From NCBI RefSeq assembly GCF_000756305.1, contig NZ_JRFE01000022.1, positions 202,414 to 266,413 on the forward strand: DNA of 64,000 nt, read 5' to 3'. How positions within the stretch are numbered: position 1 is the stretch's first letter; each line of letters opens with the position of its first letter. A program made the translations under genes and the position numbers. Below the pieces are notes generated by a model that had not been told where the DNA came from, made no database searches, and saw only the letters and a list, made by a program, of their open reading frames with translations. Of this stretch, positions 47,310 through 56,031 are shown in pieces. This stretch comes from Myxosarcina sp. GI1. Lineage in GTDB: Bacteria > Cyanobacteriota > Cyanobacteriia > Cyanobacteriales > Xenococcaceae.

Positions 47310-47628
47310 TTATCTAAATATTAAAAAATTAATTTAACTATGTTTATTAGTGAACTTTCGGCAATCGACCTTAGTTATTTCGTGGTACAATACTATTTAT
47401 TATTATTAATTATTACGACCGTACTAAAAGTATCACTACGTACATTATTTCTTATTTTGTAACAACAAAGAAATCGATTGACGTTTTAATATTTCGATAC
47501 AATTTAAACTTTACTCGATAGGTCAACAAATACCGTTTAATATGCTGCATGAGCAATTAGTAGTTAGCAAATAACACTTTTGTAGCTAAACTGTTGTTGT
47601 TAACTGTTTATTGTTCATTGTTCACTGC
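47310..47628. other. AT-rich gap upstream of the Ppx gene
   Basis: 319 bases without a gene. A TGGTACAATACT motif near 47383 looks like a -10 region, but on the plus strand. TTGTTCA-type heptamers lie near 47607-47623. Nothing else seen. Confidence 0.45.
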
Positions 47629-48843
47629 TTAAAACCGCTCCAATAATTTTTCCTGTAAGCATAAAGCAATTCTTTTAGACGCGCCAGCACTTCCCATTCG
47701 TCGCTTACCGTTTGTGGAGATCGCTTCTAACTGTTGAGGATTATTAAGAACTGCAAACATAGTATTAGCTACCTGTCGCTCGTTCGCTACTAAAATAACC
47801 GAACAGCCTAGCAAGCGAGTTTGCGCTTCGGCAAAAGCATAGGTAAATTGCGGACCTTTTCCTGGCATGGTAACTACAGGTTTGCCCAAACCGACAAACT
47901 GTTCCGTAGCCGTACCTGCCATCGCGATCGCTATATCTGCCTGTTGCAAGCAGCAAGCATAAGCATTTTGAGTAAGATATAATGTGGCGTTGGCACGAGT
48001 TAAAACGGAAGTTGCAGTAAGATACCAACCTTGAGTAATTACATATTCTACAAACGGATTGAGATTTACATTAGGCGCGATCGCCGCTAAAAATTCTAGT
48101 TTGACGTGGCTGAAGCGATCGATTACTCCCGATACTGCGGAAATTATTTGTTGCCAATTATGTAAAGATTCTGGCATTCTCGAACCAGGTAACAGCAACA
48201 CAGTTACTCGCTCTCGTCTTTTCTCAATCTTAATAGGTTTTTCACACTCCAAATCGTCCATCATGGGATTTCCCAAATCGTAGGTAGAAATTGACGACCA
48301 TCGCTGTAGAATTTTTGCTGTCAGGGTGTCTCTAGGAAAAACAGCTTTACAGCGCGAATTAGCCATCAACCAGCGTTCCCAAGGCAAATACACCGAACCA
48401 AACCAGCGTTCTAAACTAGAAGTTTTGGGCAACCACCCTGTTTCGTCTCTCAAATAATATTCTGACTTAGCCGTTCCTACAAAAGCAAAGTTACTACTAC
48501 TCAACCAGGCATAGAGTAACGGAACTATGTCTCCTACTGCCAGAATCGACCATTCTTTACTTAATTTTCTAACAAGTCTTATTTGTTCTATGGTTAGCCC
48601 AATCAAACCGCCGCGAACGTCTTGCCACAAATTATTACTTTCCATATAGATAAAGCCACCAGAAGGCATTTGTCGCACTTTACCAACAATGGGAATGTTA
48701 GATTGGGTATAGGCGTGTCCTTCTCCGACGATTGGCAAAGCCGCTAACTTTAATTTGTAAGACGTTAGCTGTTGTAATTGTTTTATAATACGAATAGCAA
48801 TTACATCTTCTCCATGACCGTTACTTAAAATTAGTAGCTTCAT
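47629..48843 (-). CDS. Lipid-A-disaccharide-synthase-related protein (TIGR03492-like)
   Basis: A 404-residue GT-B-fold protein related to LpxB but of the cyanobacterial/plant branch. Seen: LILSNGHGEDVIAIRIIKQL at the start, VLLLPGSRMPESLHNWQQII near 210 and IAMAGTATEQFVGLGKPVV near 305, all typical. True LpxB makes lipid A disaccharide; members of this branch have an unproved role and some genomes carrying it also have real LpxB. No lpx genes are in the window. The C-terminal end lies at the boundary of a heptamer tract. Confidence 0.85.
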   Translation of the reverse strand: MKLLILSNGHGEDVIAIRIIKQLQQLTSYKLKLAALPIVGEGHAYTQSNIPIVGKVRQMPSGGFIYMESNNLWQDVRGGLIGLTIEQIRLVRKLSKEWSILAVGDIVPLLYAWLSSSNFAFVGTAKSEYYLRDETGWLPKTSSLERWFGSVYLPWERWLMANSRCKAVFPRDTLTAKILQRWSSISTYDLGNPMMDDLECEKPIKIEKRRERVTVLLLPGSRMPESLHNWQQIISAVSGVIDRFSHVKLEFLAAIAPNVNLNPFVEYVITQGWYLTATSVLTRANATLYLTQNAYACCLQQADIAIAMAGTATEQFVGLGKPVVTMPGKGPQFTYAFAEAQTRLLGCSVILVANERQVANTMFAVLNNPQQLEAISTNGKRRMGSAGASKRIALCLQEKLLERF

Positions 48844-48920
48844 TAGTTTTCATGGCGATTGCCGTTCGTAGAGATTTTTACGAGAGAAAAAATTAGTTAG
48901 TCGCGATCTTTTTTTTAGAA

Positions 48921-49259
48921 TTGCTTTTAATTTACAATTTTTTAGTTCGACATCAAATAACAATCGTTTTAATCGTTTTGATTAATTTACTAATTACACT
49001 ACTTAATGTGTACTTGGCAATTAAAATTTTACAATTACGATCGATAGTCAAACGCATAACCGCAATTGTAATTAACTACGAAAACTATTTTAGTTATGTA
49101 CTAGCGCTCGCACCACAAATTATCTATCGCGGACACGGTAACATTCATCTTTTTAGACACCGCTATCAAATTTTACAGCTACAGGTGCAAAAAATACGTC
49201 AAATTTTGTTATTGCTTAGTTGGAGTTATCGGGTTTGGCGGAGATATGTCAAACAGTAG
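48921..49259 (+). CDS. Small membrane hypothetical protein
   Basis: A 112-residue protein starting at TTG. A long hydrophobic stretch (about residues 14-38, IVLIVLINLLITLLNVYLAI) forms one membrane helix. The rest is basic and helical (RHRYQILQLQVQKIRQILLL), with positive charge toward the C-terminus (WRRYVKQ). No family recognised. The start is uncertain because there is no in-frame ATG nearby. Confidence 0.5.
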   Translation: MLLIYNFLVRHQITIVLIVLINLLITLLNVYLAIKILQLRSIVKRITAIVINYENYFSYVLALAPQIIYRGHGNIHLFRHRYQILQLQVQKIRQILLLLSWSYRVWRRYVKQ

Positions 49260-49366
49260 TTTGTGAAGGGAACGGGGAATAAGGAACAGTGAACATCGAA
49301 CATTGATAAATGCTAAATGTTAAGCAATCGTACGTTCATTGGTAAAATCTTTTTACTTGCTACTTG

Positions 49367-50431
49367 CTACTTTCGTTCTGGATGTTCGGTAGCTTCACAA
49401 GGTTGACCAGATTGATTGATAATATTAATTAACTGATACAAACGTCCAAAGTTACGCTGGTTGAAGTAAAATACCAAACGAGGTAATTTGGCGGTTTCAT
49501 CATCTCGTTCTTCTGGCAGTGCCTTACTTTTAACAATTTTTCCTTTAGCCAAAATATCGCTAAAGTCTTGATTTAGTTGTTCGACTGTGGTGTCACTCAA
49601 CTCAGAATTAAGGCGAATTACAAACCGATCGCCAACGTAGCGACTGGAGTGATATTCGCGATAAAAATTTTGAATTGTCTGGCAAGCTGTTTCAACATTG
49701 TCGGTAATAGTGTATAGACTCGGATCGTCTGGACTAACCAAGCCGCGATCGCACAATTGTTGATGAATATAATCATTCCATAAGTGCCAATAGTCTCCAC
49801 CAGGCTTGTCGATTAAAACTAAAGGTACGGGACCATACTTACCTGTTTGACAGAGAGTTAGAGTTTCAAAAGCTTCATCTTGAGTTCCAAATCCGCCAGG
49901 AAACAGCGCGATCGCATCGCTTTCACGTAAAAAGAATAGTTTGCGGGTAAAAAAGTATTTAAAATCGATAAGTTTGTCATCGCCGTCAATTGCCTGGTTG
50001 GCATTTTGCTCGAATGGTAACTTAATATTAAGACCAAAGGAGTTAACTCTACCCGCTCCTTCGTTGCCAGCCTGCATAATACCCCCTCCAGCACCAGTAA
50101 TTACCATAAATCCTAACTGGGTAATGCATCGTGCAAAATCGACTGCCATTTGGTACTCAGCAGTGTTTTTTTCTATTCTGGCAGAACCGAAAATGGCTAT
50201 TTTCCTAACGTGGCGGTAAGGATAAAACTTTTTAAACCCTTGTTCTAAATCTTCTAATGATGCCGTAAGTATTTTCCAATCCAAACGTTCGGTATCTTCT
50301 TTAGCTATTCTAACTAGTACCGCTAACGCTCGTTCGATCCACTGTTTGTTTTTATGTTCGCCCAAGCTACCGAGTAATTCTCCGATCTCTTGGGTAAGCA
50401 ATAACTTCGATTGAGGGGAAGATAAAACCAT
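49367..50431 (-). CDS. LOG family protein (TIGR00730 Rossmann fold)
   Basis: A 354-residue protein of the LOG/lysine-decarboxylase-like family. Seen: IAIFGSARIEKNTAEYQMAV near 79, VITGAGGGIMQAGNEGAG near 113 and ALFPGGFGTQDEAFE near 175, the PGGxGTxxE nucleotide signature. LOG enzymes remove ribose phosphate from cytokinin nucleotides or from AMP-type substrates. At 354 residues it has an N-terminal helical extension (about 70 residues) and a C-terminal part beyond the core of about 190, as in the long bacterial group. Function in cyanobacteria unproved. Confidence 0.9.
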   Translation of the reverse strand: MVLSSPQSKLLLTQEIGELLGSLGEHKNKQWIERALAVLVRIAKEDTERLDWKILTASLEDLEQGFKKFYPYRHVRKIAIFGSARIEKNTAEYQMAVDFARCITQLGFMVITGAGGGIMQAGNEGAGRVNSFGLNIKLPFEQNANQAIDGDDKLIDFKYFFTRKLFFLRESDAIALFPGGFGTQDEAFETLTLCQTGKYGPVPLVLIDKPGGDYWHLWNDYIHQQLCDRGLVSPDDPSLYTITDNVETACQTIQNFYREYHSSRYVGDRFVIRLNSELSDTTVEQLNQDFSDILAKGKIVKSKALPEERDDETAKLPRLVFYFNQRNFGRLYQLINIINQSGQPCEATEHPERK

Positions 50432-50659
50432 ATAATAATTGACTACGGCTATATATATTGTAGCTATCTAATTGTCATTACCCAAGCTTTAGTAACCTCG
50501 GTTACATTTTGAGGAGTAGAAAGTCTTTTTACCTAAAGCCTAAAGTCCAGTTCCTTTGAAACAATAAAAATAGCTTTAGCTTACTTTCAGGGGAAAGCTT
50601 TGCCAAAGCCACAGTAATAATATTATGTTTAATTTTTTTATACTTAATACCGAGAAAAA

Positions 50660-50983
50660 CTAAAGATATTTTTCTAAAGTATTAGCCAATGTCGTTTTAG
50701 GTACTGCACCTACTACCATATCCACACGCTGTCCATCCTTAAAAATCATTAAGGTAGGAATGCTACGAATACCGTATTGGCTAGCAACTTGAGGATTTTC
50801 GTCAGTATTTAACTTGACTACTTTTACCTGTCCTTCATATTGCTCGGCTATTTCTTCGACTACTGGGGCAACCATGCGGCAAGGTCCGCACCAAGGTGCC
50901 CAAAAATCTACGAGTACGGGAACTTCGCTTTCTAAAACTTGTTCCGTAAAACTGGAATCTGTTACTGGGGCAGCTGCTGACAT
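50660..50983 (-). CDS. trxA: Thioredoxin
   Basis: A 107-residue m-type thioredoxin, disulfide reductase of the cytoplasm linked to light-dependent redox control. The active site WCGPC is near residues 32-36, with [20 protein letters not shown] and the cis-proline loop [11 protein letters not shown] near 75. The open frame starts at 51007, but the ATG at 50983 matches family N-termini ([12 protein letters not shown]) and has AAGGA about 12 bases upstream, so it is preferred. The Yfr1 small RNA lies 200 bases upstream on the same strand, the neighbourhood known from other cyanobacteria. Confidence 0.96.
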   Translation of the reverse strand: MSAAAPVTDSSFTEQVLESEVPVLVDFWAPWCGPCRMVAPVVEEIAEQYEGQVKVVKLNTDENPQVASQYGIRSIPTLMIFKDGQRVDMVVGAVPKTTLANTLEKYL

Positions 50984-51176
50984 GCCTATTAAATCCTTAT
51001 TTAGCATAATTCTATTTAATATTACAAGATTTTATCACAATCGGAGACTACCCTATAGATAGATAGAAGATAGATAAACAGGTTGATTAGCGATCGAAAC
51101 TAACTACTCAAACATTTTTTACAATTTATGTCGAGTGCCGATCGAACCTTAGTCTGCTATTATTTTGGTTAAAAAT

Positions 51177-51243
51177 AGAAAACCGCCCGTTGTATTATCG
51201 GACGGAGTGTGGTGTGAGGAGTGAACGGAAACATTTGTCTCCG
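51177..51243 (-). ncRNA. yfr1: Yfr1 small regulatory RNA
   Basis: About 65 bases on the minus strand. Order 5' to 3': a hairpin GGAGAC-AAAT-GTTTCC (51242 down to 51227), an unpaired stretch holding the ultraconserved ACTCCTCACAC (51212-51222), then a terminator hairpin CCGTCCG/CGGGCGG (51204 down to 51183) followed by TTTTCTATTTTT. This is the exact layout of Yfr1, which pairs with porin and other mRNAs in cyanobacteria and is commonly linked to trxA. A TATAGA hexamer at 51248-51253 (minus strand) fits a -10 box five bases before the start. The start is estimated, not measured. Confidence 0.93.
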
Positions 51244-51860
51244 CACTTCTATATTCTAAAATAGAACTTCTGTTTTTCCAGAGTTTTAGACAATATTTTC
51301 GTAAAAAATTTAAACTTGGCATGACAGAATGAATTTTGTTGAAAATGTCATCGTCATAACTTTACTGTTCGTAACAAAAATAAATGATGCTCGTTGACAA
51401 AGGAAAAGGGAAGAAGTCTTCTCGCCGCGACGAAATAAAGTTACAGTAGCTTTGAGCTATTGCCGAAAGTCAAAATAAGTCGTCGCTGAAATTACGAGTG
51501 CGATCGTTCTATAATAAATATCAAATAACTTTAGTTAGCAAGTTGTAGTTGTTGTTGCTGAAGTTTCAGGCTTTACTTGCCAGATGCTAAAGCCAAAATT
51601 AATTTTAAGTATCAAGCAGCAAAGTAATAAAACTGCCGAATTGGCAAAATTAACAGTCCGATACGCAAAGCTATAGCTCGCTCGAACTAAAACCAGATCG
51701 ACAATTGCAAATACATAATTAATTAGCAATTGTTCGTAGATTTGCTTTGAAAGGTTTAATGTTTTGAAAAATCTAGACGAACTACAGCTACATTAGCATG
51801 GCAAAATACTTCAATAGTATCTGATAGAAAATTTTATAACGAATTGCTGGAGTAGACTAA
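51244..51860. other. Intergenic region between yfr1 and the coiled-coil gene
   Basis: About 617 bases without a convincing gene. A 64-codon hydrophobic frame on the minus strand (51535-51729) has no ribosome site and a low-complexity Thr tail. A short palindrome, GAAGAAGTCTTCTC, lies near 51411. GGAG nine bases before 51861 serves the next gene. Confidence 0.5.
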
Positions 51861-53969
51861 ATGGCGCGTAAAAAACCAAAAACCACTCGCAAAAATGTTG
51901 GTTTTCTAGAAAAATCCCAATTAGGAATTTCTCTAACCTCAGAAGCTTTAAAAAATTTAAATTCAATCGTTAAAGAAACGGGATTGAGTAAATCCAGGCT
52001 AATTGAAAGTTTGGTTTTGGGACAAATTGCCATTGCTAGTAGCTCCGCAGCACAGACAATAGCTATATCTAATATGTCAACTCAAGACATCGCTTCAAAC
52101 AAAATCAAAGTTTTAGATGGTGCAGTCTTTGCTAATGAGGCACAAAAACGCGAACCAACTGAAGTTGGCGAACAGAAATCATTAGTAGAAAAATTAGAGC
52201 GAGAACTCTCTGCACTTGCAGCCAGTTCCCAGAATTTACAACAGCAGCTACAAGAAAAAGAGCGAGTACTTGCTGAGATCCAAAAACAGTTAAAAGAACG
52301 CGATGCTGTAAATGCGGAGCAAAAACAACAGATAGAAACTCAAACCAGTCTGATTGAAGAATTAAGACAGCAATTAGTCGGACAACAGGAGCAAGTCAGC
52401 ACTTCAACGGAAGCATTAGAGCAGTTACAGCAACAACTCGCTAGCCAAGAAGAAAGCGATCGCCTTTCCCAACAGAAGCTAGCAGATAAGGATCGAGAGT
52501 TAGAGCAATTACAAAGCGAACTGTCGGCTTTGGCTTCCGACAGTCAAAGTTTGCAGCAGCAGCTAGAGCAGTCACAATCAGAAACAGCTAATGCTAAGAG
52601 CGAGCTAGAGCAACTTGAGTCGCAAATTCAGGAGCTATCGAGCCAGTTAGAAGCAGAACAGAACAACAGCCAAAATTTACAGCAGCAGCTAGAAAGAGAG
52701 CAAGTCGCGCTCAATCAGCAAACCGAAGCTAATTCTGATTTAGAACGGCAAATTGAGGCGATAAATGGCGAACTGTCGGAAGCTAAAGCTAGTAGTCAAA
52801 GTTTGCAACAGCAGCTAGAGCAGGTACAGTCGCAAGCAGCTAGTTATCAAAATGATAATAAACAGCTTGAGTCGCAAATTCAGGAGCTATCGAGCCAGTT
52901 AGAAGCAGAACAGAACAATAGCCAAAATCTACAGCAACAGCTAGAAAGAGAGCAAGTCGCGCTCAATCAGCAAACCGAAGCTAATTCTGACTTAGAACGG
53001 CAAATTGAGGCAATAAATAGCGAACTGTCGGAAGCTAAAGCCAATAGTCAAAGTTTGCAACAGCAGTTAGAGCAGGCACAGTCGCAAGTAGCTAGTTATC
53101 AAAATGATAATAAACAGCTTGAGTCGCAAATTCAGGAGTTATCGAGCCAGTTAGAAGCAGAACAGAACAATAGCCAAAATTTACAGCAGCAGCTAGAACG
53201 CTCCGAGTCGAATGTCAAGAGTTCTCAGAACGAGCGACAGCAACTTGAGTCACAAATTAGTAATTTATCCACCCAGTTAGAAAGTAAAAGAGCTTTATTA
53301 GAGCGACAAACTGAAGCAAATTCAAGTCTACAGCAGCAGGTGGATGAAACCGAACAAAAACTTGCCGAATTACAACAAGAACTTTCCCAACAACTCGATC
53401 GCTCTCAGGATGTACAAACACAATTAACTGAGGCGCGACAGCAATTAGAAAATTTGCAAACAGACATCGAGCAAAAAGAAACTGCAAGAGAGCAGTTATT
53501 AGCAGATAAACAAGCGATCGCGCAAAAGTTAGATCGAGCACAACAGCAAACCAGGCAACAGCAACAACAGCTAGAAGATAATTTAAAAACAGTTGGTGAT
53601 TTAGAAGCGCGAGTAGCTGAAGAAGAAAAAAGTGTTAAATCCGTACGTCAACAGCTAACAGAAAAGCAAACTCAACTAAAGCAAGTGACAGATAAAAATC
53701 AAACTTTGCAAAGTCAGTTAAGCGATCGCGATCGCCAAATAGACAAACTAAACCAGCAACTAGAGTCTGAAACCAGCAATTACAACTTACTGACTCAACA
53801 AGGTGTCAAGCAAACCGATTTAATTGATGAATTGCGATCGCAAATAGCAGAACAAGAGTCTTGGTTAGCTAAAAAAGCCGCTAGCGGCAAATATAAAACT
53901 TGGACGATTGTATTGCTGGTAGTTTTACTTACTATTGCTTCGGCAACTTCTCTGAGAACTTATTTGTAA
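51861..53969 (+). CDS. Ribbon-helix-helix-like, long coiled-coil, tail-anchored protein
   Basis: A 702-residue protein with three parts. Residues about 18-58 (LGISLTSEALKNLNSIVKET then GLSKSRLIESLVLG) read like a ribbon-helix-helix DNA-binding unit with a basic start (MARKKPKTTRKN). Residues about 115-675 are nearly all heptad coiled coil, rich in Gln, Leu, Glu and Ser. The C-terminal end (about 682-697, WTIVLLVVLLTIASA) is one membrane helix with six residues after it. The coil contains tandem repeats of 84 residues (12 heptads), listed separately. This suggests a rod linking DNA or a dimer to the membrane; that role is inference. It overlaps the next gene by 38 bases. Confidence 0.8.
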   Translation: MARKKPKTTRKNVGFLEKSQLGISLTSEALKNLNSIVKETGLSKSRLIESLVLGQIAIASSSAAQTIAISNMSTQDIASNKIKVLDGAVFANEAQKREPTEVGEQKSLVEKLERELSALAASSQNLQQQLQEKERVLAEIQKQLKERDAVNAEQKQQIETQTSLIEELRQQLVGQQEQVSTSTEALEQLQQQLASQEESDRLSQQKLADKDRELEQLQSELSALASDSQSLQQQLEQSQSETANAKSELEQLESQIQELSSQLEAEQNNSQNLQQQLEREQVALNQQTEANSDLERQIEAINGELSEAKASSQSLQQQLEQVQSQAASYQNDNKQLESQIQELSSQLEAEQNNSQNLQQQLEREQVALNQQTEANSDLERQIEAINSELSEAKANSQSLQQQLEQAQSQVASYQNDNKQLESQIQELSSQLEAEQNNSQNLQQQLERSESNVKSSQNERQQLESQISNLSTQLESKRALLERQTEANSSLQQQVDETEQKLAELQQELSQQLDRSQDVQTQLTEARQQLENLQTDIEQKETAREQLLADKQAIAQKLDRAQQQTRQQQQQLEDNLKTVGDLEARVAEEEKSVKSVRQQLTEKQTQLKQVTDKNQTLQSQLSDRDRQIDKLNQQLESETSNYNLLTQQGVKQTDLIDELRSQIAEQESWLAKKAASGKYKTWTIVLLVVLLTIASATSLRTYL
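52614..53244 (+). repeat. 252-base tandem repeats inside the coiled-coil gene
   Basis: The marker CTTGAGTC(G/A)CAAATT recurs at 52614, 52866, 53118 and 53244, spaced 252, 252 and 126 bases, that is 84, 84 and 42 codons or 12, 12 and 6 heptads. The first two full copies are nearly identical in DNA, so duplication is recent and kept the heptad register. Confidence 0.9.
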
Positions 53970-54720
53970 TTTGTTTCTTGAGGACTAAATGATAGTGATA
54001 TAGTGCTACAGGGCGATTTCCCGCTTTAAAATAATCGGGATCTTGGGGTGATAGATATATAGCTGTAATCTGTTCCCCCCTAATATTCTCTGGTGAGATA
54101 AATTGATAATCTGAAAGAATTTCTACTTGATTGAGATAGATTCTTTCTGGCGACTTAAATAGCTGTTCGATTATTTCTGTCGCCAGAAACTCATCGGCAG
54201 CTAATTGTTCGCTATATCGTTCGGTAACGGTGGAAACTAGTCTTTTGTCTCCTCTAAGTAAAGTTATTTGTCGATTGGGATTACTCGGATCTACTTTTAC
54301 TCGATAAACGCTGTCTGTTCCTAAATAAGCCTGAGTGATATTTTTACTGTTAAAAGCACGATCTGCTACTACGGCTGGCTGAGAAGTGTAAAGAGAAAAA
54401 AACTTGGTTCGAGGCGAATCATACTCTCTACCAAATCTAACTTGAAAGGCGATCGCTTTGTTGAAATAGCTTCTGTTGTCTTCAAAACCTGGAGTGACAA
54501 TATCTGGTGCCAGAGGCGCGAATTGCTCTACCAGGGTACTAGTTACCTCCCAAGTTCCCGCCATCCAGTCAGGAAACTCTAAATCGCCTCTGGCAGTCTG
54601 CACTGAGGGCTTGTTATTCCAGTCAGGGAAGCTGTCTAACCTTTCCGTCATGGTTGAGGCGATCGCATTTGGCGTAAAACTAAGCAAAATTAAAATCAGA
54701 ATACAAATACGATATACCAT
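53932..54720 (-). CDS. DUF6816-like exported protein
   Basis: A 262-residue protein. The longest frame starts at 54777, but the ATG at 54720 gives a good signal peptide (MVYRICILILILLSFTPNAI, cleavage after AS near residue 22) and leaves room for the divergent GT2, so it is preferred. The mature part starts with LDSFPDWNNKPSVQTARGDL and PDWMAGTWEVTSTLVEQFAP, a lipocalin-like opening shared with a cyanobacterial and plastid family (DUF6816 by memory). Possibly thylakoid-lumen or periplasm. Its stop lies inside the end of the coiled-coil gene. Confidence 0.8.
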   Translation of the reverse strand: MVYRICILILILLSFTPNAIASTMTERLDSFPDWNNKPSVQTARGDLEFPDWMAGTWEVTSTLVEQFAPLAPDIVTPGFEDNRSYFNKAIAFQVRFGREYDSPRTKFFSLYTSQPAVVADRAFNSKNITQAYLGTDSVYRVKVDPSNPNRQITLLRGDKRLVSTVTERYSEQLAADEFLATEIIEQLFKSPERIYLNQVEILSDYQFISPENIRGEQITAIYLSPQDPDYFKAGNRPVALYHYHLVLKKQITNKFSEKLPKQ

Positions 54721-54767
54721 GTCTAACTTGAAACCTGTAGTTATCTGGATGCCGTTTTTAGAAAACA

Positions 54768-55472
54768 ATGCAGCCAATCATTAGCATTATTATCCCCGTT
54801 CTCAACGAAGAGGCAATTATCGCCCAGACTTTAAAACGCCTTCAAGCTAGCGATGATGTAGAGCTAATTGTGGTTGATGGCGGCAGTCAGGATCGCACCG
54901 TTGAAATTGCCAGACAAATGAACATTAGAGCAATCGCCGCAGAACCCAACCGCGCCAGTCAAATGAATGCAGGTGCTGCTATAGCTAAAGGAAATTTTTT
55001 GTTGTTTCTTCATGCCGATAGTCAACTACCTTCCAACTACGCCAAGTTGGTACGACAATCCCTGGCTCAAACAAAGGTAATTGCGGGAGCGTTTGAACTA
55101 GCTATCGACGCTGAATCCAAAGCCTTACGCCTTGTAGAAACTATGGTTAAATTGCGATCGCGCTTTTTACAACTTCCCTATGGCGATCAGGCTATATTTA
55201 TTCGCAAACAGGCATTTATAGATATTGGTGGCTATGCCAATCTACCAATTATGGAAGACTTTGAATTTATTAGTAGATTGAAACACCGAGGCAAAATTGC
55301 GATCGCGCCTGCTGCTGTAGTAACTTCCGCTCGTCGTTGGCAAAAGCTAGGAGTATTTAAAACTACTTTAGTCAATCAATTAATTATTATTGGTTACTTT
55401 TTGAGAATTTCTCCTCATAAATTACGAAACTTTTATCACCGTATTGGTAATAGCAAAAAGCGATCGCTATAG
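54768..55472 (+). CDS. Glycosyltransferase family 2 (TIGR04283-like)
   Basis: A 234-residue GT-A transferase. Seen: SIIIPVLNEEAIIAQTLKRL at the N-terminus, LIVVDGGSQDRTVEIARQM near 35, NAGAAIAKGNFLLFLHADSQ near 66 (HADSQLP as the DxD-like site), YGDQAIFIRKQAF near 140 and IMEDFEFISRLKHRGK near 162. This matches the short GT2 group often found with selenium/rSAM genes, although no such genes are here. It is cytosolic with no membrane segment. Acceptor unknown. Confidence 0.9.
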   Translation: MQPIISIIIPVLNEEAIIAQTLKRLQASDDVELIVVDGGSQDRTVEIARQMNIRAIAAEPNRASQMNAGAAIAKGNFLLFLHADSQLPSNYAKLVRQSLAQTKVIAGAFELAIDAESKALRLVETMVKLRSRFLQLPYGDQAIFIRKQAFIDIGGYANLPIMEDFEFISRLKHRGKIAIAPAAVVTSARRWQKLGVFKTTLVNQLIIIGYFLRISPHKLRNFYHRIGNSKKRSL

Positions 55473-55481
55473 CAATTTTTA

Positions 55482-55781
55482 TTACATTTCTTGCTGATAG
55501 TTTTCTAGCAATTCTAAAAGATCTCTTTGGTTTGATGCAGGGATGAGATCTGATAGAGAAAGTTCTTTTTTACCTCCGCCTAATTTAACTGAAATATCTT
55601 TTAATAAATCGCTAACGGTACTTTCGCTCAAAGAATTTTCTTCTAATAAAGAATAAGCTCGTTCGGCTACAGTTGTATGTAAATGGGCATCGGCAAGATA
55701 CAAATGCCATTTAGCTACATCAATGTAGATATTTTCGCCAATTTGCGCTGCTAAAGTTTCAATTTCTTTTGTGCTAGCCAT
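55482..55781 (-). CDS. DUF3181 family protein
   Basis: A 99-residue soluble protein of the cyanobacterial DUF3181 family (EIETLAAQIGENIYIDVAKW, then HLYLADAHLHTTVAERAYSL and ISVKLGGGKKELSLSDLIP). All-helical by composition. Its start overlaps the end of the upstream 2TM gene by eight bases, so the two are co-transcribed. Function unknown. Confidence 0.85.
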   Translation of the reverse strand: MASTKEIETLAAQIGENIYIDVAKWHLYLADAHLHTTVAERAYSLLEENSLSESTVSDLLKDISVKLGGGKKELSLSDLIPASNQRDLLELLENYQQEM

Positions 55782-56031
55782 TAGATTTTACCGATGAATA
55801 ATCTGCGATCGCTTTAATATAAATAAAATGCAGTGCTAAAACTCCAAACCAAACACCGTTAACCCACAGTAGCCAAGTCCATTCGGTAGACTTAAGGTTA
55901 TGAACGAACCATAAGCCAGAGTTAACCGCAGCATAAATGCCTACGTGGATGGCAAAGTTCATAATATCGTCCAAACGTCTGTATTCAGGATCTGTTTTGC
56001 GGTCTGGTTTGCGGGGCCAACGAGGAGGCAT
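55774..56031 (-). CDS. 2TM-domain small membrane protein
   Basis: An 85-residue protein with a basic N-terminus (PPRWPRKPDRKTDPEYRRLD), then two hydrophobic hairpin helices (about 25-45, NFAIHVGIYAAVNSGLWFVH, and about 52-72, WLLWVNGVWFGVLALHFIYI). This matches the 2TM domain, also found fused to histidine kinases. It has a strong Shine-Dalgarno-like stretch upstream in the AT-rich leader. Coupled with the DUF3181 gene. Confidence 0.82.
   Translation of the reverse strand: MPPRWPRKPDRKTDPEYRRLDDIMNFAIHVGIYAAVNSGLWFVHNLKSTEWTWLLWVNGVWFGVLALHFIYIKAIADYSSVKSNG

Noticed and set aside
51535-51729. 64-codon hydrophobic frame on the minus strand
   Set aside because: Low-complexity Thr tail, no ribosome site and no conserved character.
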